A stretch of 24,585 bases of DNA from JANYIP01 sp031394045 (GTDB taxonomy: Bacteria; Actinomycetota; Actinomycetes; Prado026): contig JANMWN010000222.1 in NCBI GenBank assembly GCA_031394045.1, positions 1 through 24,585 on the forward strand, read 5' to 3'. Shown here piece after piece: positions 14,080-21,978 of the stretch. The position numbers and the translations under genes are program-made. The first letter of the stretch is position 1. Every line of letters starts with the position of its first letter. The notes beneath the pieces are model-generated. The model did not search any database. It was given only the letters and a program-made list of their open reading frames with translations, and had not been told where the DNA came from.

Positions 14080-14697
14080 TCAGCTGGTGAAGGTCGCCTT
14101 CTGTCCCGTACAGACCTGGGCCGGCAGGTCACCGAACTGGAACACCCCGCAGGCGGGCTGACCGGTGATCACGGTCCGCAGCACGTAGTACTTGGCAAAT
14201 GTCTCGCCCTGGTGTGCTACGTACGACTTTCCGTCCACCACGACGTTGGCCGACTTGGTGGCGTAGCTGACGGAAGAAACGAACAACGTCGAGCTGACTC
14301 CCGCAGGAACACCTCCGCCAGTGGTGGGCGCTGTCGCGGCCGTCGTGGGGCTGTTGGATGCCGACGCCTGAGGCGGCGCGCGGAAAGGATCGAGCCCGGC
14401 GACCTTGTTGCCACTCACCACCGCCACGGCGACCGAGGGGGTGGGGCTCGGACCGACGCCTGAGGGCGAGCCAGAGGCCACAGTGCGACCCGGCACAACG
14501 GCCCCGGCATCGCTCGACCCGTCCCCGCCGCCAGAGAACACGAGGAAGTAGGCGGCCACGGCCAGCACGAGCAGGACCGCCCCGGCGACTGCGAGAACGA
14601 CGGGCTTGGGACGGCCCGAAGCCTCCGGGGCCTCTTCCTGAGCGGGCTCGGCGACCGCAGTACCAGCGGATCCGCCGAATGGATTCTGGTCAGTCAT
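14080..14697 (-). CDS. Putative pilus assembly protein in the pilP position
   Basis: I do not recognise this by family name. It has 205 residues: a cytoplasmic Pro/Glu-rich N-terminus, one membrane segment at about 32-54, a Ser/Pro/Gly-rich linker, the short motif GLDPFRAP at 101-108, and a compact C-terminal domain (about 135-205) with two cysteines near the end (PACGVF and AQVCTG) that could form a disulphide. In proteobacterial PilP a DPF motif also precedes the globular domain, and the gene follows pilM, pilN and pilO as pilP does. It may therefore replace PilP in the alignment complex; without an outer membrane its partner cannot be PilQ. The ATG has a GGAG site 7 nt upstream and starts 9 bp after pilO. 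Confidence 0.7.
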   Translation of the reverse strand: MTDQNPFGGSAGTAVAEPAQEEAPEASGRPKPVVLAVAGAVLLVLAVAAYFLVFSGGGDGSSDAGAVVPGRTVASGSPSGVGPSPTPSVAVAVVSGNKVAGLDPFRAPPQASASNSPTTAATAPTTGGGVPAGVSSTLFVSSVSYATKSANVVVDGKSYVAHQGETFAKYYVLRTVITGQPACGVFQFGDLPAQVCTGQKATFTS

Positions 14698-14706
14698 CTT
14701 GATCTC

Positions 14707-15366
14707 CTACTGGGCGGGGGTCGTGGATGCGGCTGTGGGTGCCGGGGCGGGCGTGATCGCGGGCTTGTACCCCGTTGGCGGGTTGGTCGCCACGAAAACC
14801 CGTGCGGCGATCGTGAACTTGTGCCTGGACGGGTCGGGCGCCTCGTGCGCCCCGAATGTGCCCGCCGAATCGACCGTGATCCCGGTGACCAGCATGACCC
14901 GCTTCAGTCCCTCGACAAGATTCAGGAACCGTTCAGCGTTGAAGTAGCTGCCTTGGATGACGAACGTCACCGTCACCTGCTCGAGCAATGTGTGATCGGT
15001 GGCGGCGGGAGCGCCCGGCACCGTGAGAGCCGCCGGGTTGACAACTGTGAGCTGGTCGAGCTCGACGTTGCACCTCTTGGCGAACGCGGCGAGCTGCCGG
15101 ATGAGCGCGGGCTCGGCAGGCGTCTCAGGCACCTGCTGGCGGAACGTCGCCAGCTTCGCCTCCTGCTGCGGCTTCTGCGCATCCTGAGCCTTCAGCTGGG
15201 CGACCTGCGTCCGAAGCCCGTCATTCGTGCTCTGCTGGGCAAGTGCAGCCGACTGAAGGCTTGCGGCATCGGCCTTCTTGGGTGAGACGAGGAGGAACCA
15301 GCCCGCCACGAGGATGAGGAGGACCAGTACGGCCGTCCCAGAAACCCATTTCCTGGTGCGGGTCAT
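14707..15366 (-). CDS. pilO: Type IV pilus inner-membrane assembly protein PilO
   Basis: PilO forms a periplasmic-type heterodimer with PilN and links PilM to the pilus machine. The protein has about 219 residues: one membrane segment at 10-27, a coiled-coil-like stretch (about 34-75, rich in Gln/Ala/Lys) and a C-terminal ferredoxin-like domain containing VTVTFVIQGSYFNAERFLN and LVEGLKRVMLVTGITV, which match PilO. A Pro/Ala/Thr-rich tail of about 20 residues closes it. I chose the ATG at 15366, one base after the pilN stop; a longer frame inside pilN is shadow. Confidence 0.88.
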   Translation of the reverse strand: MTRTRKWVSGTAVLVLLILVAGWFLLVSPKKADAASLQSAALAQQSTNDGLRTQVAQLKAQDAQKPQQEAKLATFRQQVPETPAEPALIRQLAAFAKRCNVELDQLTVVNPAALTVPGAPAATDHTLLEQVTVTFVIQGSYFNAERFLNLVEGLKRVMLVTGITVDSAGTFGAHEAPDPSRHKFTIAARVFVATNPPTGYKPAITPAPAPTAASTTPAQ

Positions 15367-15367
15367 G

Positions 15368-16033
15368 TCAGCTACCTGCCTTGTTCGAGTAGCGGTTCGT
15401 GAAGGCCTTGGAGGTAATGAGCACCGTGGAGTCGAACGAGAACGGCTGCTCACCGATGTTCACGCGTGTGGCGAGCGTGACGTACGGGTCGCTGTAGTAG
15501 GCAGTCTTCGCGAGCGAGTCGAGCCAGCCAGCGACATCGGTGAACGACTTGGTCTGGCCGTGGAACGTGATGCTGGCCTGGCCGTTGTTCCCCCAGCTAC
15601 CGAGGATGCTTCCAGGAGCGTCCACCGGCTGCAGGATCGTCATGGTGCCGAGCGTGACGGTGGACGGGATCGTCAGGCTCAAGTCGTTGAGCACGAACGA
15701 GAAGCGGATCTCCTGGTCCATCGCCCTGGCGAGCTGAGCGTTGGCCAGCGCCACCTGGGCGTACAGCTTGGGGACGGCGGCGTACGAGGCCACCTCGGCC
15801 TGCAGGGTCGTGGTCTGCGCCTGGGCGGACTCCACCTGAGCCTGCGCGTCGCTGGCCTCACCAGAGGCGAGGTAGCTGAGCGCCCCGATGACACCGAGCG
15901 CCAGCACGATGCTGAGCCCGAGCGCAGCCTGCAGGTTGCGGAACTTGGCACCCTCGCTGATCTCGGTGGGGAGCAGGTTCACCTTGGGCAGCGCGGTACG
16001 TACCCCGGTCGGGGTGCTGGTCGAGGTGCTCAT
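15368..16033 (-). CDS. pilN: Type IV pilus assembly protein PilN
   Basis: This bitopic membrane protein has 221 residues. Its cytoplasmic N-terminus carries the motif KVNLLPTEI (VNLLP at 18-22), the element known to dock into PilM. A membrane segment at about 36-56 and a coiled coil at about 60-105 (rich in Ala, Gln and Glu) are followed by a C-terminal globular domain. The ATG overlaps the pilM stop as ATGA and has a GGAG site 7 nt upstream. The order pilM-pilN-pilO with coupled starts fits equimolar assembly. Confidence 0.9.
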   Translation of the reverse strand: MSTSTSTPTGVRTALPKVNLLPTEISEGAKFRNLQAALGLSIVLALGVIGALSYLASGEASDAQAQVESAQAQTTTLQAEVASYAAVPKLYAQVALANAQLARAMDQEIRFSFVLNDLSLTIPSTVTLGTMTILQPVDAPGSILGSWGNNGQASITFHGQTKSFTDVAGWLDSLAKTAYYSDPYVTLATRVNIGEQPFSFDSTVLITSKAFTNRYSNKAGS

Positions 16034-17091
16034 CGCACTGCTCCGAGGGCGAGGCCGACCGGGACGACGGCGAGCGGCTGGACGAAGGTGAGCTGCTCCG
16101 GCGTGAGGCCCGTATTGCCCATGATCAGGCGCTCGATCGGGTTGCCGGAGACCACCGGGATTCGGGTGGACGTCTGGAGCCGCTCGGCCAGGCCGGCGAG
16201 CCGGCTGCCGCCGCCGGTCAGGACGAGCCGGGAGATGCTCGCCGATCCGGTGGACGCGGTGTAGTAGTCGAGCGAGCCACGGACTTCGTCGACGAAGGTC
16301 GCCGCAGAGCCGTCGATGACACGGGAAGCGATCATCGCTTGGTCGCCGACATCCGCGCGGAGGCCGATCTCCTGCTTCATCGCCTCAGCCTGGGGGGCTG
16401 CCACACCCATGCGCTCTGCTACAGCGTCGGTGAGGTCCTGACCGCCCATGAGCAGGATGCGGATGAATCGAGGGGCACCACCCTGGTGCACGACGATGTT
16501 CGTCACCCGGGCGCCGACGTCGACGAGGGCCTCGACGTCGGAGCCCATTCCCAGGTTGTCCGTGGCTGCCAGTGAGCGCAGCACTGCGAAGGGAGACAGG
16601 TCCACGGTGGTCACCGTGAGACCCGCCTTCTGCACCGCGTGCACGGCGTTCATCACCATCTCGCGAGAGGCGGCCACGAGCATCCCGCGGCGCATCCGGC
16701 CGCCGGACTCGTGGTTGAACTCCTCGAGGGTGAAGAAGTCGAGCACCGCGTGCTCAACGGGCATGGGTACGAAGTCCTGCACCTGGAAGCCGAGGGACTT
16801 CTTGAGCTCGTCCTCGGAGAGCCAGGGGAGGTCGACCTGGCGCACGATGACCTTTTGGTTCGCGACGCCGATGATGACCTTCTTGCTGGAGAACTTCGTG
16901 TGGAGCCAGAGCTGCTTGATGGCTTCGCCCACGGCGACGGGGTCAATGACCTCGCCATCACGGACAGCACCTTCCGGAAGCGCAACCTGACCAAACTTCT
17001 CGAGGGTTAGCTGCCCCTTGCCGAACGAGAGCTCGGCTGCGCGTACCCCCGAAGTCCCGATGTCGAGACCGATGGCGGATCGTCCTGCCAC
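16030..17091 (-). CDS. pilM: Actin-like type IV pilus assembly ATPase PilM
   Basis: PilM is a cytoplasmic actin/FtsA-fold protein that binds nucleotide and the PilN tail (353 residues). Phosphate-1 motif GLDIGTSGVRAAEL is at 8-21, phosphate-2 LVDVGARVTNIVV at 189-201, and the adenosine motif RLVLTGGGSRLAGLAERL at 288-305. The segment PWLSEDELKKSLGFQVQDFV matches PilM as well. I chose GTG at 17091-17089: it lies just before the first strand and has a GAAAGG site 8 nt upstream. The open frame continues upstream through the pilD gene but that is another frame of pilD. The 137-bp leader holds several palindromes. Confidence 0.92.
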   Translation of the reverse strand: MAGRSAIGLDIGTSGVRAAELSFGKGQLTLEKFGQVALPEGAVRDGEVIDPVAVGEAIKQLWLHTKFSSKKVIIGVANQKVIVRQVDLPWLSEDELKKSLGFQVQDFVPMPVEHAVLDFFTLEEFNHESGGRMRRGMLVAASREMVMNAVHAVQKAGLTVTTVDLSPFAVLRSLAATDNLGMGSDVEALVDVGARVTNIVVHQGGAPRFIRILLMGGQDLTDAVAERMGVAAPQAEAMKQEIGLRADVGDQAMIASRVIDGSAATFVDEVRGSLDYYTASTGSASISRLVLTGGGSRLAGLAERLQTSTRIPVVSGNPIERLIMGNTGLTPEQLTFVQPLAVVPVGLALGAVR

Positions 17092-17102
17092 GACGCCAAC
17101 CT

Positions 17103-17145
17103 TTCGCGAAGCGGCACGTGCCGCGAGGAGTCGCCCAGTTGGGCG
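17103..17145. promoter_or_regulatory. Three stacked palindromes in the pilM leader
   Basis: There are perfect inverted repeats TTCGCGAA (17103-17110), GCGGCACGTGCCGC (17111-17124) and CGCCCA-GT-TGGGCG (17132-17145). The first abuts the GAAAGG ribosome binding site of pilM. The 14-bp one could be a terminator stem after pilD or an operator; the short centre favours a dimeric protein site or tight hairpin. Confidence 0.5.
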
Positions 17146-17228
17146 TGTCAGCGAAGGATCGGCCTCCGCGAGGCGCCGCTTGAGCGTTCGACGGGTATTG
17201 GGTTCCAGAGGATGCCGGCGACAGGCCG

Positions 17229-18011
17229 TCAGAGGCCAAGCACGCCGCGGTACCAATGAGAGAGGCCGTCTCCGAAAAAGACGGCCAGAAATACCCCTGC
17301 GATCATGAAGGGGCCGAAAGGGATCTTGGACTTTCGGCCGGCCCGTCCTACCAGCATCAGCGCGGACCCGATGAGGCCGCCCAGCAGGAAGCCGAGGAAA
17401 CCGCCCACCAGGACGCTGCCCCAGCTCAACCAACCCAAGTACATGCCGAGGACACCAGACAACTTCACGTCGCCCCACCCCATGCCTCGCGGGTTCACGA
17501 AGGCCAGAAGCAGGTAGAAGGCGCCCAGGGCCATGCCTCCCAGCGCGACGCGCGCGAGGGCAGCTGCGTCCCTGTCGAGCGCGGCCGCACCACCCAGCAG
17601 AACGGCAGCGACGGCATAGGAAGGCTTGACGATCGCGTCTGGCAGCCGGTGGGTGTCGATGTCGATGGCCGCCAGGGCGATGCCGACGGCACCGAGGTAG
17701 AGGAACGCGGGCAGCGCCCACACCAGGCCGAAGTGCCAGGCGAGAGAGGCGAAGCCCAGAGCCGTCAGCGCCTCCACGAGGGGGTACCTGATGCTGATCG
17801 ACTCGCCGCAGGTTCGGCATCGACCCCGCAGGATCATCCAGCTCAAAACCGGGACGTTGTCTCGTTCGGCGAGCTGCGTCCCGCAGCCCGGACAGTGCGA
17901 GCGAGGTCGTACGACCGATTCACCTCGTGGGACTCGGTAGATGACCACGTTGAGGAACGACCCGACGAACAGGCCGAGGAGAGCAGTGACAGAGATCAGC
18001 AGCTGCGACAC
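17229..18011 (-). CDS. pilD: Type IV prepilin peptidase / N-methylase
   Basis: This polytopic membrane aspartyl protease cleaves class III signals of pilins and methylates the new N-terminus (about 260 residues). The N-terminal membrane segment LLGLFVGSFLNVVIYRVPRG is followed by the methylase zinc motif with Cys40, Cys43, Cys65 and Cys68 (HCPGCG and CRTCGE). Catalytic aspartates are Asp117 in AAIDIDTHRLPD and Asp181 in GMGWGDVKLSGVLG. The GTG at 18011-18009 is the best start for the membrane topology, though its ribosome binding site is poor. It is the first minus-strand gene of the pilus operon and is divergent from the three pilin-like genes that are its probable substrates. Confidence 0.93.
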   Translation of the reverse strand: MSQLLISVTALLGLFVGSFLNVVIYRVPRGESVVRPRSHCPGCGTQLAERDNVPVLSWMILRGRCRTCGESISIRYPLVEALTALGFASLAWHFGLVWALPAFLYLGAVGIALAAIDIDTHRLPDAIVKPSYAVAAVLLGGAAALDRDAAALARVALGGMALGAFYLLLAFVNPRGMGWGDVKLSGVLGMYLGWLSWGSVLVGGFLGFLLGGLIGSALMLVGRAGRKSKIPFGPFMIAGVFLAVFFGDGLSHWYRGVLGL

Positions 18012-18235
18012 GTAGACACCGTAGGGGCAGAGCCCTGCCCTACCCGGTAACCGGGCCGCCACTAAAGATCCTCGTTCGCAGCGCCGATCATTGACCTCAG
18101 GGTGGCGGCGATGCAAGCCGTCCGTAGTAGGTCCGGCCAGAAGGAGCACCGCGTGAGCTGCATGGCTGTTTCCGCCCGCGCGGGGATTCCCTGTTCCCGT
18201 ACTGCGTCCTCGTCCGCAAGTCTTGAGGTGGCGTG
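18012..18235. promoter_or_regulatory. Divergent intergenic region between pilD and the minor pilins
   Basis: This 224-bp stretch should hold both promoters; I could not assign -35/-10 pairs. On the pilD side there is a hairpin (18021-18043, 9 bp with one bulged G) and a 13-bp palindrome CCCGGTAACCGGG at 18043-18055. On the pilin side there is a nested stem (GACCT 18093-18097 with AGGTC 18129-18133; GGCGGC 18104-18109 with GCCGTC 18117-18122) and then a possible 27-codon ORF with a strong ribosome binding site. Confidence 0.55.
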
Positions 18236-18236
18236 A
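18153..18236 (+). CDS. Possible 27-codon upstream ORF
   Basis: A GTG at 18153 has an AGAAGGAG ribosome binding site 6 nt before it, stronger than that of the next gene, and stays open for 27 codons (beginning MSCMAVSARAGIPC) to a TGA at 18234-18236 that overlaps the ATG of the first pilin-like gene (TGATG). It could be a leader that couples translation. The peptide has no recognisable domain and the match may be chance. Confidence 0.35.
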   Translation: MSCMAVSARAGIPCSRTASSSASLEVA

Positions 18237-19858
18237 TGCTCCGCAGGCTCCGTGACTCCTGTGACGACAGTGGCTTCAGCCTGGTCGAGTCGGTCATCGC
18301 CCTGACCATCGCTGCCATTGCCTTCAGTGCCCTTGCCGCCGGCATGATCAGCAGCCTCAAGGCTGTCGTGAACGGACGACAGGCCCAGCAGGCCAGCGAC
18401 GTGCTCCAGCAGTCGATGGAGAAGCTCCGGGCCCTCGGCTACGACTCGCTCGCCATGCGGTCGACCGACCTCGCGGTCGGGGACACCCTTGCCCTCTCCG
18501 GCTGCAGCTGCTACAACCCGCTGAACGACACCACCAGCGGGGCCTCCACCGAGCCACTGGCCCTCGACCCAGGGGGAAGCGTCAACCCGCACGTGCTCTT
18601 GATCACCGAGAACGCCACGGTGTACAAGGTCCGCGAGTATGTGACCAAGCCAACGGACACGACCGGTGTCGCGTACAAGCGCATCACCGTGGTCGGGACC
18701 TGGAGCTCACGCGGTCAGAGCCACACCCGATCACTCAGCTCCTTCCTGACCCTGAGCCGGAGCGGCCTGCCCCTGCCCGACTACAAGTTCACTCTGAGCA
18801 CGTCGGCTGCTGCGTGTGCGTCGCCTGGTGCCAACCTGGTCTACGGCTTCTCGATCAAGAACAACGGTGCCCGCGACTCGTTCAGCCTGACCACGACGGG
18901 CGCCAGCGCGCTCTCGTGGAACTTCTACCAGGACGACGGCACCGCATCCGTCGGGACCTATGGGACCGATGACACGGCGGAACCGAACCTGTCAGGAGTT
19001 CCCACCGTCGGGACCATAGAGGTCAACACCTCGGCGAAGTTCTGGGCGGTTGCCTCACTGCCAGGCGGAACGACGCCAGGCACCTACTCCACCACTTTCG
19101 TCGCCGCGTCCGTATCAGACCCGGCCATCTCACAACAGCTGACGACGGCATCAACCGTCGCGCTCCTGTGCACCGCCACGCCGACCCCAACCCCGACGTC
19201 GACGCCCACCCCGACCCCTACGCCGACGTCGATCGCGCCACCACAGCCGGCGACGCGATGCACCACGGTGCTCCCGGCAGTCTCCACCAGCGGGTCGGTG
19301 ACCCCGACCGCCTACTTCCTGACCAACGGCGCTACGAACACCGGGAACACGGTGGCGGCCTCCGTACTGCCTCTCGGAAAGCTCACACCCCCCGTCTCGA
19401 CGACGCTGTGGGACTACTCGACCGACCTCGCGAGCAACGCCGCCGGACGCTACCTGTCCATCCTCGGAACTCCAATCGCCACCACGGCCGACTGGAGGTA
19501 CCAGTTCGCCCCCACAACCAAGCTGATCGGCAACGGCGTGCTCGACCTGTGGGTCGCGCCCGCATCTGGAAACGGGTCAGATGTCATGGTCCTGGCGGTC
19601 ACCGTGCGGCAACTGAGCAGCTCGGGCACTGTGTTGTCAACCTTCACCACCACGACCTACGGCTCAGGTGCCTGGGGATGCGCAGGTCCCAAGAACTTCG
19701 GGATAACGGTGCCCTTCGGCTCCGGGTCCGGGACCACCTTCTCCCCCAATGACTTCATCGACGTCCAGGTGTCCGCCGTCGGTGCCGCGGCCGAGCTGGC
19801 CTACGACACCACGACATTCACCTCGGCGTTGACGCTGCCAGTTAAGTCCGGAGGCTGA
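18236..19858 (+). CDS. Large type IV pilin-like protein with Pro/Thr linker and two extracellular domains
   Basis: This is a 540-residue class III signal protein. After a charged leader, cleavage is predicted at Gly13-Phe14 (DDSG-FSLVES), leaving Glu at +5, then a hydrophobic helix VIALTIAAIAFSALAAGM. It is PilV/PulI-like at the N-terminus but far larger than usual minor pilins (about 130-200). About 182-300 is a beta-rich domain resembling CARDB/NEW3-type repeats (YGFSIKNNGARDSFSLTT). About 311-332 is a Thr-Pro linker, and about 345-540 is a second beta-rich domain with a Cys at WGCAGPKNFG. The ATG at 18236 has GAGG 7 nt upstream. A pilus-tip adhesin role is inference from size and modular build. 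Confidence 0.8.
   Translation: MLRRLRDSCDDSGFSLVESVIALTIAAIAFSALAAGMISSLKAVVNGRQAQQASDVLQQSMEKLRALGYDSLAMRSTDLAVGDTLALSGCSCYNPLNDTTSGASTEPLALDPGGSVNPHVLLITENATVYKVREYVTKPTDTTGVAYKRITVVGTWSSRGQSHTRSLSSFLTLSRSGLPLPDYKFTLSTSAAACASPGANLVYGFSIKNNGARDSFSLTTTGASALSWNFYQDDGTASVGTYGTDDTAEPNLSGVPTVGTIEVNTSAKFWAVASLPGGTTPGTYSTTFVAASVSDPAISQQLTTASTVALLCTATPTPTPTSTPTPTPTPTSIAPPQPATRCTTVLPAVSTSGSVTPTAYFLTNGATNTGNTVAASVLPLGKLTPPVSTTLWDYSTDLASNAAGRYLSILGTPIATTADWRYQFAPTTKLIGNGVLDLWVAPASGNGSDVMVLAVTVRQLSSSGTVLSTFTTTTYGSGAWGCAGPKNFGITVPFGSGSGTTFSPNDFIDVQVSAVGAAAELAYDTTTFTSALTLPVKSGG
19170..19240 (+). repeat. Short in-frame Thr-Pro coding repeats
   Basis: Degenerate repeats of CCGAC/CCCCAC type code for alternating Thr-Pro with two Thr-Ser interruptions. 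They join the two extracellular domains of the large pilin-like protein and are likely to vary in length between strains. Confidence 0.7.
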
Positions 19859-19859
19859 C

Positions 19860-20444
19860 GTGAGAAGGATGAGAGGCCTTGGCGGCCCAGAAGACGGCCT
19901 CACCCTGATCGAGATGCTGGTGGCCATCATCTTGGCCAACGTGATCGGAGGGGTGGTGCTCTCCGCCGTCATCCTCACGCAGCGGAACCTGCGCAGCAGC
20001 GACGACGAGGCCCGTGGTCAGGAGGACGTCGCGGTGGTGACAGACCGGCTCTCGCGTGATCTGAGGGACGCGCGTGGAGTGGTGTGCGACGGGGCCGCCT
20101 CAGACCCCTCCTGCGCGACGCACCTGCAGCTGTGGATCGACCAGAACTCCAACTACAAGCAGGATCCGGACGAGGTCGTGACCTGGCAGCTCCAGGCCAA
20201 CGCGGGTGACCCGGGGCACTACAACATGCTGCGAACGGTGTCGGGCTCGAGCATCACCGAGGCCCGCACGATCGTGCGCAACGTCGCCTTCACCTACGAC
20301 GTTGCTCCCGGTCTAACCCAGCCCGCACCGGGCGCCGTCACGACACGTCAGGTGTCCGTGACGATGTTCTACGACGCCGTCAACGGATCCGGCACGTCCG
20401 TCCGGACGCTGGCGTTCTCCACTCTCCTGAGGAATGTGCCATGA
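19860..20444 (+). CDS. Type IV minor pilin, PilW/PulJ-like
   Basis: This is a 194-residue pseudopilin. The leader MRRMRGLGGPEDG is cleaved before Leu14 (G-LTLIEMLV), with Glu at +5 and a hydrophobic helix to about residue 38. The rest resembles PilW/PulJ proteins: a helical RDLRDARGVV segment, then a mixed alpha/beta region ending SVTMFYDAVNGSGTSVRT. GTG at 19860 lies 1 bp after the preceding stop and 5 nt after GGAGG. It overlaps the next gene by ATGA. In known systems J, I and K pseudopilins form the tip complex; the order here (I-like, J-like, K/PilX-like) agrees. Confidence 0.8.
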   Translation: MRRMRGLGGPEDGLTLIEMLVAIILANVIGGVVLSAVILTQRNLRSSDDEARGQEDVAVVTDRLSRDLRDARGVVCDGAASDPSCATHLQLWIDQNSNYKQDPDEVVTWQLQANAGDPGHYNMLRTVSGSSITEARTIVRNVAFTYDVAPGLTQPAPGAVTTRQVSVTMFYDAVNGSGTSVRTLAFSTLLRNVP

Positions 20445-21949
20445 AGCCATTGCTGGTTCGCCGCCGCACAGACGACGGCGCCAGGGGTGAAGTCGTCGGG
20501 GATGAGGGCATGGGTCTTCTCCTGGTCATCCTGACGACCGGCGTGATCGCGTCGCTCGTGCTCGTCTCCGGTGCCATCGCCATGCGAGCCCAGACGTCCG
20601 CCCGCCAGCACACCCAGTTCGACGGCGCACTCGTGACCGCCGAGCAGGGCATCGACATGGGTCTCGCACGAGTCCAGGGCGCATACGTGCTGGACGGGTC
20701 GACGTATCTCTCCCCACACATGACGGCGACCGCGTTCGACCCCTCTCCCGACTGCGTGGGCAGTTCCGTCTCATTCCCAGCTTCCGCTGGCGCCAGCAAC
20801 CTTGCCGAACGCACGTGGGCTCGTACTCAGCTCATGACTGTCGCGGCCACGGCGTCCTGCCTGCACACCGGCCCCCAAGGGCAGTTCGTCGTGCTCGACC
20901 CCTCGGGTCGGCAGACCGTCTACGCGATGGGGTTCGCCCCGTCCTTCGCCGCGTACATCGCCGGCAGAGGCCGGGCACGGCTGATCAAGTCCGAGTACAT
21001 CTTCGGCCCTTACAAGCCGACGAACGCAGTCCTCACCGGCGGTAACCTCGAAATCGACTCGAGCACAACGGTGACCACCTCCGGCTCCGCCGACCCGAGG
21101 CTGGCCGCCGTTCACTCCAACGGCACCATCACCGTGGGCGGCGGCAACCCGACCGTCACAGGGCCGGTCAGCCAGAGCGGCAGCGGCGGGCTGCCCTCGA
21201 GCAACAACTTCTTCGGGACGACCGCGACGCTGAGCGCGACGCAGTCCATGCCATCGATCAGCGCCGCGTCCGTGTACGGACGGAACGTGGCCTCCTACCT
21301 CGGTGGCTGGTTCGACCTGTGCGCCGACGGCACCGTGCACGCCGGCGCCACCACTGGACCGTGCAGCGGCACGCTGCTCGGCAGCTACGGTGTCGGCGGT
21401 GCCAACGCGGGCGGGACCTTCGCCAACGGCTGGAAGTTCGACGCGACGACGACGCCTGTCACCTGGCGGGTCACCGCCGGGTTCAACAACGGTGTCTACT
21501 ACATCAACGGTGGCGACGTGGGTCAGGGCACCGGCGTCGGCAACCCGTCGGTCGCGAAGGCCACCATCATCGCCGCTGCGGCAACCACCACCTGCAACAA
21601 GGTCGGCGGCAACATCGACTGGGACCACGTCAATATCGCGGCACCATACATCGACAACACGTTCATGATCGCCGACCAGGACCTGCGGACGGGGTCCAAC
21701 TTCAGCGCCGGCTCATCCAGTGGCGGCACGGTCGTCAGCGGCCTGTTCATCGCCGGCGACCAGGTCCAGATGGAGACCAGCTCGAGTGGCGCGTACGGTG
21801 CGGTGATCGCGGCTGACAAGTGCGACCCTTCGGGCTCGCTGGTGGACGCTGACATCATCAAGAACCCGGCGGTCTACTTCGACCCCAACGGTTATGCCCC
21901 CTTCACCGATGTCATCAACACCACCCTCTGGCTCGAGTACGTCGGCTGA
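20441..21949 (+). CDS. PilX/GspK-like large pilus tip protein without Glu5
   Basis: This is a 502-residue protein with a charged leader of about 23 residues and a hydrophobic helix GMGLLLVILTTGVIASLVLV. If cleaved after Gly23 the +5 residue is Leu, not Glu, as in GspK/XcpX and many PilX proteins that cap the pilus. The region of about 195-260 (LTGGNLEIDSSTTVTTSG and similar) alternates Gly, Thr and Ser in a pattern suggesting a beta-helix. Cysteines occur around the middle and end (e.g. LCADGTVHAG, TTTCNKVGG, ADKCDPSG). The ATG overlaps the previous stop (ATGA). It is larger than most PilX proteins, so it may carry an adhesive domain. Function is inferred from position and N-terminus. Confidence 0.75.
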   Translation: MKPLLVRRRTDDGARGEVVGDEGMGLLLVILTTGVIASLVLVSGAIAMRAQTSARQHTQFDGALVTAEQGIDMGLARVQGAYVLDGSTYLSPHMTATAFDPSPDCVGSSVSFPASAGASNLAERTWARTQLMTVAATASCLHTGPQGQFVVLDPSGRQTVYAMGFAPSFAAYIAGRGRARLIKSEYIFGPYKPTNAVLTGGNLEIDSSTTVTTSGSADPRLAAVHSNGTITVGGGNPTVTGPVSQSGSGGLPSSNNFFGTTATLSATQSMPSISAASVYGRNVASYLGGWFDLCADGTVHAGATTGPCSGTLLGSYGVGGANAGGTFANGWKFDATTTPVTWRVTAGFNNGVYYINGGDVGQGTGVGNPSVAKATIIAAAATTTCNKVGGNIDWDHVNIAAPYIDNTFMIADQDLRTGSNFSAGSSSGGTVVSGLFIAGDQVQMETSSSGAYGAVIAADKCDPSGSLVDADIIKNPAVYFDPNGYAPFTDVINTTLWLEYVG

Positions 21950-21978
21950 CCCGGTCACCCGAACCGCTGAGGCTCCAA

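Noticed and set aside
17092..17820. Extended pilM start inside pilD
   Set aside because: The extra residues are an alternative frame of pilD; GTG at 17091 lies right before the actin-like fold with a GAAAGG site.
18080..18140. Possible c-di-GMP class I riboswitch before the minor pilins
   Set aside because: GATGCAAGCC resembles the GACGCAAAGCC core, but the GCAAACC strand and tetraloop-receptor pairing are missing; the stems seen do not match the class I fold. Kept only as an unnamed structured leader.
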